This document shows, piece after piece, positions 33,376 to 41,818 of a stretch of DNA of 63,243 nt (positions are counted from its first letter, which is position 1; the number at the start of each line of letters is the position of its first letter). Under the pieces are notes generated by a model. It had not been told where the DNA came from. It saw nothing but the letters and a program-made list of their open reading frames with translations, and made no database searches. The position numbers were made by a program, and so were the translations under genes. The stretch comes from Paludibacter jiangxiensis (GTDB lineage Bacteria; Bacteroidota; Bacteroidia; Bacteroidales; Paludibacteraceae): NCBI GenBank assembly GCA_945897785.1, contig CAMDGD010000007.1, positions 1 to 63,243 of the forward strand. Reading direction: 5' to 3'.

Positions 33376-34065
33376 ATGTCAAAAGATAAAAAAAATGATG
33401 TTTCAGGTGTTGGCGAAGATATTGAAGTAGCTGTAAGTAGAACAGAGGCTTTTATTGAAAAGAATCAGAAACAACTGATTTACGCTGTGTTGGCTGTTGT
33501 TGTAATTGTATCTGCGTTTATCTTGTTTAATCGTTATCATTTGGCGCCACAAGAAACCGAAGCCCAAAACCAAATGGCTAAGGCGCAAGTCTATTTTGCT
33601 CAAGACTCATTTAAACTTGCATTTACTGGCGATGGTTTAGATGCTAAAGGTTTTAAACGAATTATTGAAGATTATGGCTTAACAGAATCGGCCAATTTAG
33701 CGCAAGCTTATGCCGGTATTTGTTTGTATAAAATGGGAGAATATAAAAAAGCCATCACTTACTTAGAAGATTTTGATGGGAATGGAGATGTGAATTTTAC
33801 GCCCACAATCAATGGATTAATTGGTGATGCTTTCGTCGAACTGAATGAAACCGATAAAGCATTAAGCTATTTTGCAAAAGCATATAAATTGGAAAATAAA
33901 ATGTTGAGTCCGGTTTTTTTGAAAAAAGCGGCTTTACTGCATGAAAGCAAAGGAGAATTTGATAAAGCTATAGCACTGTATACGGAAATTAAAGATAAGT
34001 ATTTTGATAGCGCTATTGCTCGTGATATTGACAAATACATAGAAAGAGCTTCTTTGTCGAAATAA
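33376..34065 (+). CDS. Membrane-anchored TPR protein (YfgM-like)
   Basis: A 229-residue protein with a short charged N-terminus, one membrane helix (about 35-52) and a periplasmic TPR region. Repeats are visible in LAQAYAGICLYKMGEYKKAI, INGLIGDAFVELNETDKAL and KKAALLHESKGEFDKAI. This matches the YfgM-like TPR_21 proteins of E. coli that work with the PpiD chaperone near SecYEG, but equivalence is unproven. It is separated from ribH by a terminator hairpin, so ribH expression from the same promoter may be partial. Confidence 0.8.
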   Translation: MSKDKKNDVSGVGEDIEVAVSRTEAFIEKNQKQLIYAVLAVVVIVSAFILFNRYHLAPQETEAQNQMAKAQVYFAQDSFKLAFTGDGLDAKGFKRIIEDYGLTESANLAQAYAGICLYKMGEYKKAITYLEDFDGNGDVNFTPTINGLIGDAFVELNETDKALSYFAKAYKLENKMLSPVFLKKAALLHESKGEFDKAIALYTEIKDKYFDSAIARDIDKYIERASLSK

Positions 34066-34077
34066 AAATTACTAGGA

Positions 34078-34119
34078 ATTAAACCACTGTATTACCTGCG
34101 GTGGTTTTTGTTTTTTTTT
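34078..34119 (+). terminator. Terminator between the TPR gene and ribH
   Basis: AAACCAC (34081-34087) pairs with GTGGTTT (34101-34107), followed by TTGTTTTTTTTTA. Confidence 0.75.
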
Positions 34120-34131
34120 AACAAATATAGC

Positions 34132-34623
34132 GTGGCTACACAATACCAAAATTTATCGGAGTACGATTCCTCTACAGTGCCAAATGCAACCGAAATGCGT
34201 TTTGGAATAGTAGTTTCTGAATGGAATCAACCCATTACCTCGGCTCTTTTGCAAGGCGCGTATGCTACCCTTGTTGCTCATGGAGCAAAAGAAGAGCATA
34301 TTTTTGTGCATTATGTGCCCGGAGCTTTTGAACTAACTTTTGGCGCAAAACTACTTGCCGAAAAGCTGAGAGTAGATGCTGTAATTGGATTAGGTTGTAT
34401 AATTCGTGGAGAAACACCGCATTTCGATTTTATATCGCAGGGGGTTACACAGGGTTTTGTTGATCTAAATATGCAGTATCAATTGCCTTTTGTTTTTGGC
34501 GTACTAACCAACGATACTATGCAGCAGTCTTTTGATAGAGCGGGAGGTAAGCATGGCAATAAAGGCGATGAAGCTGCTGTTACTGCCATAAAAATGGTAG
34601 CTTTTGCAAAAAAACTAGCATAA
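34132..34623 (+). CDS. ribH: 6,7-dimethyl-8-ribityllumazine synthase
   Basis: A 163-residue enzyme that joins the pyrimidine and butanone-phosphate precursors of riboflavin. The GTG at 34132 is chosen as start because it gives the family N-terminus (V/M)ATQYQNLSEYD; a TTG at 34108 lies inside the terminator stem. Active-site blocks are VSEWNQPITSALLQGA, VPGAFELTFGAKLLAE, GCIIRGETPHFDFI and GRAGGKHGNKGDEA-like DRAGGKHGNKGDEA near the end, including the catalytic His of TPHFD. RibBA, which makes its substrates, is encoded at 18.2-19.5 kb on the opposite strand. Confidence 0.95.
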   Translation: MATQYQNLSEYDSSTVPNATEMRFGIVVSEWNQPITSALLQGAYATLVAHGAKEEHIFVHYVPGAFELTFGAKLLAEKLRVDAVIGLGCIIRGETPHFDFISQGVTQGFVDLNMQYQLPFVFGVLTNDTMQQSFDRAGGKHGNKGDEAAVTAIKMVAFAKKLA

Positions 34624-34660
34624 TAAATATCAATATTTACGCGCATTTTGTTATTGGGAC

Positions 34661-34690
34661 TTGTCATACAAAAAAAAATCATTACTTTTG
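34661..34690 (+). promoter_or_regulatory. Promoter of the tRNA pair
   Basis: TTG (34661-34663), a 19-base spacer and TACTTTTG (34683-34690) end 11 bases before tRNA-Tyr. Confidence 0.65.
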
Positions 34691-34701
34691 TAGCGCTTTA
34701 C

Positions 34702-34784
34702 GGGTAGTTACCAGAGTGGCCAAATGGGGCAGACTGTAACTCTGCTGGCGTAAGCCTACGGTGGTTCGAATCCACCACTGCCCA
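34702..34784 (+). tRNA. tRNA-Tyr (anticodon GTA)
   Basis: An 83-base class II tRNA. The acceptor GGGTAGT pairs with ACTGCCC; the anticodon stem GCAGA/TCTGC encloses CTGTAAC with anticodon GTA; a long variable arm follows; the T arm is GGTGG TTCGAAT CCACC. The discriminator base is A. CCA is not encoded. Confidence 0.97.
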
Positions 34785-34820
34785 CTTTAATTACCAATTG
34801 ATATATTGGAATTTAGTTTT

Positions 34821-34893
34821 GCGGGAATAGCTCAGTTGATAGAGCATCAGCCTTCCAAGCTGAGGGTCGCGGGTTTGAGCCCCGTTTCCCGCT
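34821..34893 (+). tRNA. tRNA-Gly (anticodon TCC)
   Basis: A 73-base tRNA. The acceptor GCGGGAA pairs with TTCCCGC; the D arm contains AGCTCAGTTGATAGAGC; the anticodon stem TCAGC/GCTGA encloses CTTCCAA with anticodon TCC; the T arm is CGGG TTTGAGC CCCG. The discriminator base is T. CCA is not encoded. It lies 36 bases after tRNA-Tyr and probably shares its promoter. Confidence 0.97.
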
Positions 34894-34927
34894 CAAAAAT
34901 AAATCCGGTTGCATGCAGCAATCGGAT

Positions 34928-34958
34928 TTGTTTATGTAAAAGGAATTTGATACTTTTG
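34928..34958 (+). promoter_or_regulatory. Promoter of the bactofilin gene
   Basis: TTG (34928-34930), a 20-base spacer and TACTTTTG (34951-34958), 30 bases before the ATG. Confidence 0.6.
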
Positions 34959-34988
34959 TTGCGGTAAAATTTTAAATAATAATGCATT

Positions 34989-35408
34989 ATGGCAAAAGAA
35001 AATGGAACAAATAACGGAATAGCACATAACGCACTAGCTTTTGGTAGTTGCGTAAAAGGAAATATTGTTTCTGATAGCGATTTCAGAGTAGATGGTGCTG
35101 TAGAAGGCAAAATTGAATGTTCCGGTCGTATCGTAATTGGTCCAAAGGGATCTTTAATTGGAGATATATTCTGTACTAATGCTGATATAATGGGCGATTT
35201 AAAAGGAAATATTAATGTTTCTGATACCCTTTCGTTAAAATCAACTTCGCATGTAGTGGGTGATATTAAAACAAAAATATTGGTTATTGAGCCTGAAGCT
35301 ATTTTTTCAGGTACTTGTGATATGGGCGTAAAAACAACAGCTCAAAAATCAAGTGAATATTTTGTTGAAGACGATAATTCGGCTGAATTGGTTGATAAAA
35401 AGAAGTAA
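34989..35408 (+). CDS. Bactofilin (polymer-forming cytoskeletal protein)
   Basis: A 139-residue protein with the DUF583 beta-helix core. Repeating short strands run from about residue 15 to 115 (VKGNIVSDSDFRVDGAVEGK, SGRIVIGPKGSLIGDI, NADIMGDLKGNINVSDTL, HVVGDIKTKILVIEPEA). Flanks are polar and disordered. Bactofilins self-assemble into filaments without nucleotide and help position cell-wall enzymes. The neighbouring DUF4105 gene is separated by a terminator. No membrane helix is visible. Confidence 0.92.
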   Translation: MAKENGTNNGIAHNALAFGSCVKGNIVSDSDFRVDGAVEGKIECSGRIVIGPKGSLIGDIFCTNADIMGDLKGNINVSDTLSLKSTSHVVGDIKTKILVIEPEAIFSGTCDMGVKTTAQKSSEYFVEDDNSAELVDKKK

Positions 35409-35426
35409 TTAGATAAAGAAGAATTG

Positions 35427-35468
35427 TAAAAGCGAGGTTGAAACGATGGGTTTTTATCTCGCTTTTTT
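35427..35468 (+). terminator. Terminator after the bactofilin gene
   Basis: AAAGCGAG (35429-35436) pairs with CTCGCTTT (35458-35465) across a 21-base loop, followed by TTTT. Confidence 0.6.
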
Positions 35469-35480
35469 AATAAGGTTGCC

Positions 35481-36632
35481 ATGAAAAGGTTTTTAGCTAT
35501 CAGTTTATTCTTATTTTCTTTTGGTTTTGTGGGAGCGCAAACGCTTTCGGAAAATGCGCGAATTAGTTTGCTGAGCTGTGGTTACGGCAAAGAGTTGTAT
35601 GCTCAATTTGGACATACAGGTATTCGTATTCAAGACCCTGATTTGCATATTGATTGGGTATTTAATTATGGTACTTTTAATTATGAAACAGAGGGGTTTT
35701 ACCTTAAATTTGTTAAGGGAATTACCGATTATCAACTTGGGTTCGATTTAGCTGTTGATTTCTTTATCCGCTACAAATACAGAGATATTTCTGTTTGGGA
35801 ACAACACTTAGCGCTTTCTGCCGAAGAAAAACAACGGATGTTTGATGCGTTGATGCATAACTTTAAGCCTGAAAATCGCTTTTACAGATACAACTTTGTG
35901 TACGACAATTGTGCTACTCGTCCGCGTGATATGATAGAACTGGCTGTGCAAGATTCGGTTCTTTATACGAATAAAAATGAACAGCAGACTTTTAGACAGC
36001 TTATTGCTGAGTGTGTAGGCACAGATACTTGGAATAAGTTTGGGATTGACATTGTTTTGGGATCATCGGCCGATAAATTGGCTACAGATAGAGAAAAAAT
36101 GTTTCTGCCGCTAGAATTGATGTTTTACCTTAAAGCGGCTAAAAGATATAATGGTACATTGCTGGTTAGTAAAACAGACGCAGTTTATATAAGCTCTGAG
36201 CAAGACATAAGTGCCGCTTCTTTACCTAAGCCAATAGTCCTGGCCTTTACATTATTGTTTTTAGTTGTTGTTATAGGTTATTTGGGTAGAAATAAAACGA
36301 TGATCTGGTTAGATATGCTGCTCTTTGGGGTTTGTGGGTTGATGGGTGTTGTGGTGTTCTATTTAAACTTTTTTTCGCTTCACCCATTGGTTTCTGAAAA
36401 CTATAACCTTCTGTGGCTTAATCCTTTGCAGCTTATTTTTGCTCTTTTACTTCCGTTTAAAAAGATTCGAACTGTATTGGGTAATTTCCATTATATAAAC
36501 CTTTTGTCGCTATTATTTGCTTTAGCTGGTTTTGTTTTTCTTCCACAAGCATTTAATATTGCTTTTTTACCTTTGATGCTATTGCTATTTTCCCGTAGTT
36601 TGTTTATTATTTATTATCAACGAAGAAATTAG
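35481..36632 (+). CDS. DUF4105 membrane protein
   Basis: A 383-residue protein: signal peptide (1-20), a soluble DUF4105 domain (about 25-215) and a C-terminal set of about five membrane helices (from residue 252). DUF4105 is a lipoprotein/phospholipase-like papain-fold family; here the invariant Cys144 lies in YDNCATRPRDMIE and a His in AQFGHTGIRI, a plausible catalytic pair. The domain probably faces the periplasm. It ends 15 bases before the alkaline-phosphatase-fold gene, and both may share a transcript with ung. The substrate is unknown. Confidence 0.83.
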   Translation: MKRFLAISLFLFSFGFVGAQTLSENARISLLSCGYGKELYAQFGHTGIRIQDPDLHIDWVFNYGTFNYETEGFYLKFVKGITDYQLGFDLAVDFFIRYKYRDISVWEQHLALSAEEKQRMFDALMHNFKPENRFYRYNFVYDNCATRPRDMIELAVQDSVLYTNKNEQQTFRQLIAECVGTDTWNKFGIDIVLGSSADKLATDREKMFLPLELMFYLKAAKRYNGTLLVSKTDAVYISSEQDISAASLPKPIVLAFTLLFLVVVIGYLGRNKTMIWLDMLLFGVCGLMGVVVFYLNFFSLHPLVSENYNLLWLNPLQLIFALLLPFKKIRTVLGNFHYINLLSLLFALAGFVFLPQAFNIAFLPLMLLLFSRSLFIIYYQRRN

Positions 36633-36647
36633 TTTATCTATATATTT

Positions 36648-38243
36648 ATGAAAAAGTGTCTATTAGTCCTTTTTTTAGCGTGTTTTTATCTTTTTTCGTT
36701 AGCACAAAACGAACAGGTAAAACCGCCTCGAATTATTGTTACAATAGCTATTGATGGCTTGCGTTCAGATTACCTGTCGTTGTTTTGGTCAGATTTCACT
36801 GATGGTGGATTTCGTCGATTAATCTCGTCGGGCAGTTATAGTAAAAACATGACTTTCCCTTATTTAAGTTCGGGTAATGCTGCCGATTATGCATCCGTTT
36901 TTACCGGTACAATTCCTTCCGATCATGGTGTTTCAGGCAATACTTATTTTGATGCTAAAACTAAAAGCGAACAAAGTTGCGTTTTTGACAGTCAGAAAAA
37001 GGGCGTTGGAGGGGACGCACAAGTGTCTCCTAAAAACTTATTAACCAGCACTTTTACTGATGAAATAAAAATTTTTACGCAAGGAAAAGCTAGGATAGTT
37101 ACCATTGCACTTAATCCTGAGGAAGCCATAATGATGGCCGGCCACTCCGGCACTGGTACTGTGTGGATTGATGAAAATTCCGGTAATTGGATGAGTTCAA
37201 ATTACTATGGAAACGCATTACCCGATTGGGCTATCAGAGCCAATTATGTAAGCCAAGTGCAAAATAATATCCAACGCAATTGGAGCAATTTGTATGTGGG
37301 GTCAAATTATAAAGCAAACGCCGCACAAAATGGTATATCGTCCTTTTTCGCTTACCCGATGTTGGAAACCTTGGGGAAAAATAAATCATTTAAAAAATAC
37401 AAGCAATCGCCTTTTGCTAATACTGCTGTTAGAGAGCTTGCTGTAAGAGCATTAAAAGAAGAATATATTGGCTTGGATGATGTGCCGGATGTGCTTAATC
37501 TGCAGTTCTCTGTACGTGGTTTCGACCAAGCAAGTGCCGGTGTGTTAACTGCCGAAATACAGGATATGTATCTTCGTGTTGATAGTGAGTTAAAGGTGTT
37601 GATAGAAGAAATTGATCGCATTTGTGGAGCAGATAATGCATTGTACATGGTCTATGCGCCACAAACGCAGTATATTTCACCTGAAAAAATGAAGTCGTAT
37701 AATGTGCCTACGGGTTATTTTATTGTTGATCGTTCGTTATCTTTGTTAAGTACCTATTTAATGGCAATATATGGTCAGGTCGATTTTATTGACGGGTACG
37801 CTAATCACCATTTGTATTTAAATAAAGAGGCTATTGCTTCAAAAAAACTTGATATAAAGGAAGTTGAGGAAAAGGTAGCCGATTTTATGGGACGGTTTAC
37901 CGGAGTGCAATACGCCATTCGTTCAGAAGATTTGCATCAGCTTAGCTGTGATAATATTCGTACACAAAAGGCCAGAAACGCTTTTAATCGTAATAATGCC
38001 GGAGATATTGTACTGTTTTTAATGCCGGGATGGGTCGATGTGCCTAATGATACAGAAAAAGTAGGTATCTCAAGTAGAATTAATAATTACGCCCCATTTA
38101 TTATGTCGGGGTGGAAAATAAAAAAACAAACCGTTGAAAAACCCTTTTCAGTAGTTGATATTGCTCCAACGATTTGTAATATGTTAAACATTTCCTATCC
38201 AAATTCAACTATAGGCGAGCCTTTGCTAGATGTGTTGTATTAA
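36648..38243 (+). CDS. Exported alkaline-phosphatase-superfamily protein, probably inactive
   Basis: A 531-residue protein with a signal peptide (1-19). It has the PafA/NPP fold pattern: [13 protein letters not shown] with the first metal-ligand Asp36, [18 protein letters not shown], and a C-terminal [12 protein letters not shown]. The expected nucleophile (Thr ten residues before the Gly of FTG) reads Asn77 in [15 protein letters not shown] also cannot find the SDHG-type motif (the region reads [12 protein letters not shown]) or the final HG motif ([15 protein letters not shown]). So most metal ligands seem lost. It may have become a binding or structural protein. It starts 15 bases after the DUF4105 gene and is followed by ung after 11. 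Confidence 0.75.
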   Translation: MKKCLLVLFLACFYLFSLAQNEQVKPPRIIVTIAIDGLRSDYLSLFWSDFTDGGFRRLISSGSYSKNMTFPYLSSGNAADYASVFTGTIPSDHGVSGNTYFDAKTKSEQSCVFDSQKKGVGGDAQVSPKNLLTSTFTDEIKIFTQGKARIVTIALNPEEAIMMAGHSGTGTVWIDENSGNWMSSNYYGNALPDWAIRANYVSQVQNNIQRNWSNLYVGSNYKANAAQNGISSFFAYPMLETLGKNKSFKKYKQSPFANTAVRELAVRALKEEYIGLDDVPDVLNLQFSVRGFDQASAGVLTAEIQDMYLRVDSELKVLIEEIDRICGADNALYMVYAPQTQYISPEKMKSYNVPTGYFIVDRSLSLLSTYLMAIYGQVDFIDGYANHHLYLNKEAIASKKLDIKEVEEKVADFMGRFTGVQYAIRSEDLHQLSCDNIRTQKARNAFNRNNAGDIVLFLMPGWVDVPNDTEKVGISSRINNYAPFIMSGWKIKKQTVEKPFSVVDIAPTICNMLNISYPNSTIGEPLLDVLY

Positions 38244-38254
38244 AAATTGGAAGT

Positions 38255-38917
38255 ATGAACCTCCTTTTAGAATCGAGCTGGCAGAAAAAATTACACGAGG
38301 AGTTTAGTAAGCCATATTATGGTCTTTTACTTGATTTTGTGCAAAAAGCATATGCCACAAGTACGGTGTACCCTCCGGCTAATCTTGTTTTTAATGCGTT
38401 TAATCAGTGTCCTTTCGATCAGGTTAAGGTGGTGATTATCGGACAAGACCCTTATCATGGAGCGGGACAGGCTCATGGGTTATGTTTCTCGGTAAACGAT
38501 GGAGTGCCCCTTCCACCTTCATTACTTAATATATATAAAGAAATAGAAAGAGATTTAGCTATTGCTATACCTGCATCAGGAAATTTGGAGCGATGGGCAA
38601 GGCAAGGAGTATTGTTGATTAATGCGACTTTAACTGTTACCGCGGGGTTGGCTGGTTCGCATCATAATAAAGGATGGGAAAAATTTACGGATGCCGTAAT
38701 ACAAAGACTTAGTGAAGAAAAATCGCATATCGTATTTATGTTGTGGGGAAGCTATGCTCAGAAGAAAGGAACTGTTATTGATACCAACAAGCATTTGGTG
38801 CTAAAAGCCGTTCATCCATCGCCATTGTCCGCCTATCGTGGTTTTATTGGATGTGGGCATTTTGGTATGGCAAATATCTATTTAGAAGCTCACGGAATTA
38901 CCCCTGTAGAGTGGTAA
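38255..38917 (+). CDS. ung: Uracil-DNA glycosylase, family 1
   Basis: A 220-residue enzyme that removes uracil from DNA. Motif A is [18 protein letters not shown] with the catalytic Asp in GQDPYHG; motif B is [17 protein letters not shown] with the catalytic His. The intermediate [17 protein letters not shown] segment also matches. Length is typical. It begins 11 bases after the alkaline-phosphatase-fold gene, so it may be transcribed with it. It converges with the HAD gene, separated by only 14 bases. Confidence 0.97.
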   Translation: MNLLLESSWQKKLHEEFSKPYYGLLLDFVQKAYATSTVYPPANLVFNAFNQCPFDQVKVVIIGQDPYHGAGQAHGLCFSVNDGVPLPPSLLNIYKEIERDLAIAIPASGNLERWARQGVLLINATLTVTAGLAGSHHNKGWEKFTDAVIQRLSEEKSHIVFMLWGSYAQKKGTVIDTNKHLVLKAVHPSPLSAYRGFIGCGHFGMANIYLEAHGITPVEW

Positions 38918-38931
38918 TTGTTTTATCATTT

Positions 38932-39660
38932 TTACATATACTTTTCCGAAAAAGCGACCCAATTACGGTATAGTTCTTCCATGCTCGAAAACACCAAATC
39001 GGCACCAGCATCGTGTAGTACTTTTTCTTCTAATATTCCTGTTTTTACAGCGATGGTGAATATATTTGCGGCAACAGCAGCTTCAATACCTAGGGGAGCA
39101 TTCTCAATTACAACTGCTTCCCAAGCTTCTACGCTTGCTTTCTCTAATCCCATTAAATAAGGTTCCGGATGTGGTTTGCCATATGTAACATCGAGAGAGG
39201 TTACCATGCGCGAGGTGTCAAATAAGTTCGGGTAATTGCTTTCTATCATTCCCCATAAACTTTTTTGCCCTGATCCTGTAACAATTAACCGATCAAGTCC
39301 TTGCGCCTTTATTTTTTCAGCTAATTCAAACGAAAATGGAATCCGTTTTGCTTTTGGATATTTCTCGAATAAGGCTGTTTTGAGGGCATAAATACCTTGG
39401 AACTCTTCGGCAGTAGCATTGCGTTGAAATATTTTGTTAAACCCGTAGTTTACGGTAGTGATTCCGGTTCTTCCTTCATTTAAATACCCTTCGTATTCGG
39501 TAAAGGGTAAGTCGTAAGCTGCCATGGCCTCGACCCACGATTTGGCATGTCCCGGCATGGAGTCAAATAGCACCCCATCCATATCAAACAATACGGCTTT
39601 TATTGCTAAGTTAGAATGATTTGTTCTTTTTAGGTACTTGGTAACAGCTGCTTGAAACAT
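38932..39660 (-). CDS. HAD-family phosphatase (beta-phosphoglucomutase-like)
   Basis: A 242-residue HAD subfamily IA enzyme. Motif I is FDMDGVLFDS (nucleophile Asp), motif II VTGSG, motif III Lys in GKPHPEPYLMGLEK and motif IV VIENAPLGIEAA, with the cap domain between. The combination FDMDGVLFDSMPGH and GKPHPEPYL points to the beta-phosphoglucomutase-like/sugar phosphatase branch. Substrate is likely a sugar phosphate. The first ~18 residues precede the core and the true start could be slightly downstream. Promoter -7 box at 39680-39687. Confidence 0.87.
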   Translation of the reverse strand: MFQAAVTKYLKRTNHSNLAIKAVLFDMDGVLFDSMPGHAKSWVEAMAAYDLPFTEYEGYLNEGRTGITTVNYGFNKIFQRNATAEEFQGIYALKTALFEKYPKAKRIPFSFELAEKIKAQGLDRLIVTGSGQKSLWGMIESNYPNLFDTSRMVTSLDVTYGKPHPEPYLMGLEKASVEAWEAVVIENAPLGIEAAVAANIFTIAVKTGILEEKVLHDAGADLVFSSMEELYRNWVAFSEKYM

Positions 39661-39679
39661 AGTTTTTTTGCTTAAACTG

Positions 39680-39687
39680 CAAAGGTA
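39680..39687 (-). promoter_or_regulatory. -7 box of the HAD gene promoter
   Basis: TACCTTTG on the - strand, 19 bases before the ATG. Confidence 0.45.
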
Positions 39688-39727
39688 ACTATTGGTTGAT
39701 GATTTTGAAAATCAATCTGCAAAATTA

Positions 39728-40153
39728 TTACGGATTACTTATAAGGCTGTCTATTACTGGAGGGGTAACTTGCAATTCTTCTGGTTTAAATCCATCCATT
39801 TTTAGTAATTCAATATCAAAAAATGGATAAGTAATATGTTTTATGGGAAAAATCTTTGATCCTCCCTCTATATTTAAAAATTGTATGTGCGTATAATGCG
39901 CTGTTTTTTCATTGATAATAAAATAGTAATACCCTAAGGTGTCTGCAATAGCAATTAGTTTAGAATCCATTTTGTTAAATAAGTAAACCATGGTTCTTGC
40001 TCCGTTAGCAGTAATGGTATCTATGCTAATTGTTTTGTTTTCTGTTTTTTTTATGGTTTTCAGGGTGATAATTCCTTTTACTTCAGTAACTTGAGCAGAA
40101 ATATTGAGAGAGGTGAAAAGCAATAATAACAGTGCTGTTGTTTTAAATCTCAT
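39728..40153 (-). CDS. Exported protein of unknown function
   Basis: A 141-residue protein with a clear signal peptide (1-20, ending NISAQ). The mature part is predicted beta-rich (VTEVKGIITLKTIKKTENK, MVYLFNKMDSKLIAIADTLG) in a pattern like the carboxypeptidase-regulatory or beta-sandwich segments common in Bacteroidota exported proteins, but I do not recognise a named family. A poorly conserved C-terminus ends SLISNP. It sits between two other - strand genes with gaps of 67 and 152 bases and has no clear operon partner. Confidence 0.65.
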   Translation of the reverse strand: MRFKTTALLLLLFTSLNISAQVTEVKGIITLKTIKKTENKTISIDTITANGARTMVYLFNKMDSKLIAIADTLGYYYFIINEKTAHYTHIQFLNIEGGSKIFPIKHITYPFFDIELLKMDGFKPEELQVTPPVIDSLISNP

Positions 40154-40305
40154 AGGTGTAAATAATTACTTTAGTGGCTTCAAATGGATTTTGTGAATAA
40201 AAAACGCTTGAGGAACAAATATAAGATGAATATTTCGGAAATGCACATGCATTTACTTTCTTTTTAACGAAAAAGTTCGGCTTTTGGTGTTTTTTGTATG
40301 GAAAA

Positions 40306-41028
40306 TCAGAGAAAACCTAGTCCGAATTTCAATCGGATATGAAAAACTAAACGATCCATTTCGCTGTAGCCTGTAAAGTTCGATGTGCCAACAATGTCTT
40401 CGTACGACTCAGACAGTATGCTATTTATAATGTATCTTGCACCTATGTAGCACTCAGGCGAAAACAATACATTTCGTTTTTTTCGTCCTTGCAAATTTCG
40501 TGAAAAAAACTGACTTACTCCAATGTTTAGTTCGGGTCCTTGACGTAGTAACTGAATTTTTAATTCGTTGTGATTTTTTAGCAAATATTCATTATACATT
40601 AAGGTAAGTGTTTCTCCATCATAAATGTATATATGATACCCGCCTTCTACAAAAAAGTAATCAATCCATTTGCCTGTATTACTAAAGGGGTAGTGTCGTA
40701 AAGTGATAGCACTTATGTGTTTAGCTCTTCCTGTGCGTAAAGAATAAATATGTATGCTATCGTTAGCTGCCGATGTAAAACTTTCTTCCAAATATATTTT
40801 TTGTGAGCCGTAAGTAAGGGTGGCATGCCAATAATTACTTAGTCTGACAGTAGCCTGAATATCATAATACGAAGCATTAGGCTCTATAGTAAAAAGAGCC
40901 AAAGGCTTTAAAACTTCTGTTTTAAGGTATAATATATGGCCCAATTTACCAGTATTGGTGCTGTCTGTTTGTGCTGAAGCCACCATCATTACCATAAGGA
41001 GAAAAATAGTGAGTAGCGATTTCTTCAT
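40306..41028 (-). CDS. Exported, probably outer-membrane, protein of unknown function
   Basis: From the ATG at 41028 the product is 240 residues with a signal peptide (MKKSLLTIFLLMVMMVASAQ). The ATG at 41037 would add three residues. The remaining sequence alternates aromatic and polar residues (YDIQATVRLSNYWHATLTYG, WIDYFFVEGGYHIYIY) and ends with an aromatic-containing strand LGFL, as in outer-membrane barrels. No family assigned. A repeat fragment and an AT-rich gap lie upstream. Confidence 0.65.
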   Translation of the reverse strand: MKKSLLTIFLLMVMMVASAQTDSTNTGKLGHILYLKTEVLKPLALFTIEPNASYYDIQATVRLSNYWHATLTYGSQKIYLEESFTSAANDSIHIYSLRTGRAKHISAITLRHYPFSNTGKWIDYFFVEGGYHIYIYDGETLTLMYNEYLLKNHNELKIQLLRQGPELNIGVSQFFSRNLQGRKKRNVLFSPECYIGARYIINSILSESYEDIVGTSNFTGYSEMDRLVFHIRLKFGLGFL

Positions 41029-41037
41029 AAATTCCAA

Positions 41038-41500
41038 CTAGATTAAATGAGCGAATGCTAAAACCTTTTTTTTACGAACCCGTATTTTTTTTACGATTTC
41101 TAAAAATAACTAAATTTTAGTAATATTTGTTTTTTTTAAGGATTTTTTTTTAAGATATGTACATAATTATTGTGAATATTAGAAAAGACACAAGACAAAA
41201 GACTGGCTTTCTTTTAATCAGCTAGGTTGAAAGCTCTTTAGTATTAATTAGTGCTAAAATACCTCGATTTAGTTTTGTAATTGAAAAAATCGCTAAATGC
41301 ACTAAGAGTTTGTTTTTTTTAGCAAATAAATATGTTTTACACACATAAAGTTGTATTATGTTTTTTGTGTTTAGATTGAAAAGAGGATTTTTTAATAAAG
41401 TAGCATGAAGCAAAATATAACTGTTTTGGGTGTAATTTTGCTCCAATAATACCCGTTTATATTATGATTCAAAAGAGAATCTCATTTTTATACGCAAGTA
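41038..41500. other. AT-rich gap with a repeat fragment
   Basis: Very AT-rich spacer. A short piece of the dispersed repeat lies at about 41180-41206 (AAAGACACAAGACAAAAGAC). A - strand frame at 41222-41446 has no family match and poor composition, so I do not call it. Confidence 0.45.
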
Positions 41501-41535
41501 AAAAAGTCCAACCGAATATAAGGTTGGACTTTTTA
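41501..41535 (-). terminator. Terminator downstream of the zinc-ribbon gene
   Basis: AAAGTCCAACC (41503-41513) pairs perfectly with GGTTGGACTTT (41522-41532), flanked by A and T runs, just after the stop of the - strand gene. Confidence 0.85.
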
Positions 41536-41563
41536 AATTAAGTTGTTATCAGGCTAAACAGGG

Positions 41564-41815
41564 TTATATCCCCATGCCACAGTGTTTGCAAAAAGTAGCA
41601 TCAGCTTTGATTATCTCTGCACAATGCGGACATTTTTTAGTAATGCCGAATGCTTCAAAAGAAGGGAGTAACAATATGGCAACTACTAGCAAAGGGAATA
41701 ATGCACATAGTATAAACCATAAAACGTGATTTCGGCCTTTGTATTTAGCTAAAGAGCTTCCAACATAGCCAAAAACGAGCGCAAAAATGAGCCCAAAAAT
41801 AATCATTCTAGTCAT
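41564..41815 (-). CDS. Small membrane protein with C-terminal zinc ribbon
   Basis: An 83-residue protein: two membrane helices (about 4-22 and 31-49), then a short link and a zinc ribbon with cysteines in CPHCAEIIKADATFCKHCG. It is placed 3 bases after the prohibitin gene, so it almost certainly shares its transcript. Together they may form a membrane complex, but the function of such zinc-ribbon caps is not known. Two Cys pairs are intact, so zinc binding is expected. Confidence 0.82.
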   Translation of the reverse strand: MTRMIIFGLIFALVFGYVGSSLAKYKGRNHVLWFILCALFPLLVVAILLLPSFEAFGITKKCPHCAEIIKADATFCKHCGMGI

Positions 41816-41818
41816 AAT

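Noticed and set aside
41222-41446. 74-codon frame on the - strand
   Set aside because: Very AT-rich, no signal, domain or neighbour support; lies beside a repeat fragment.
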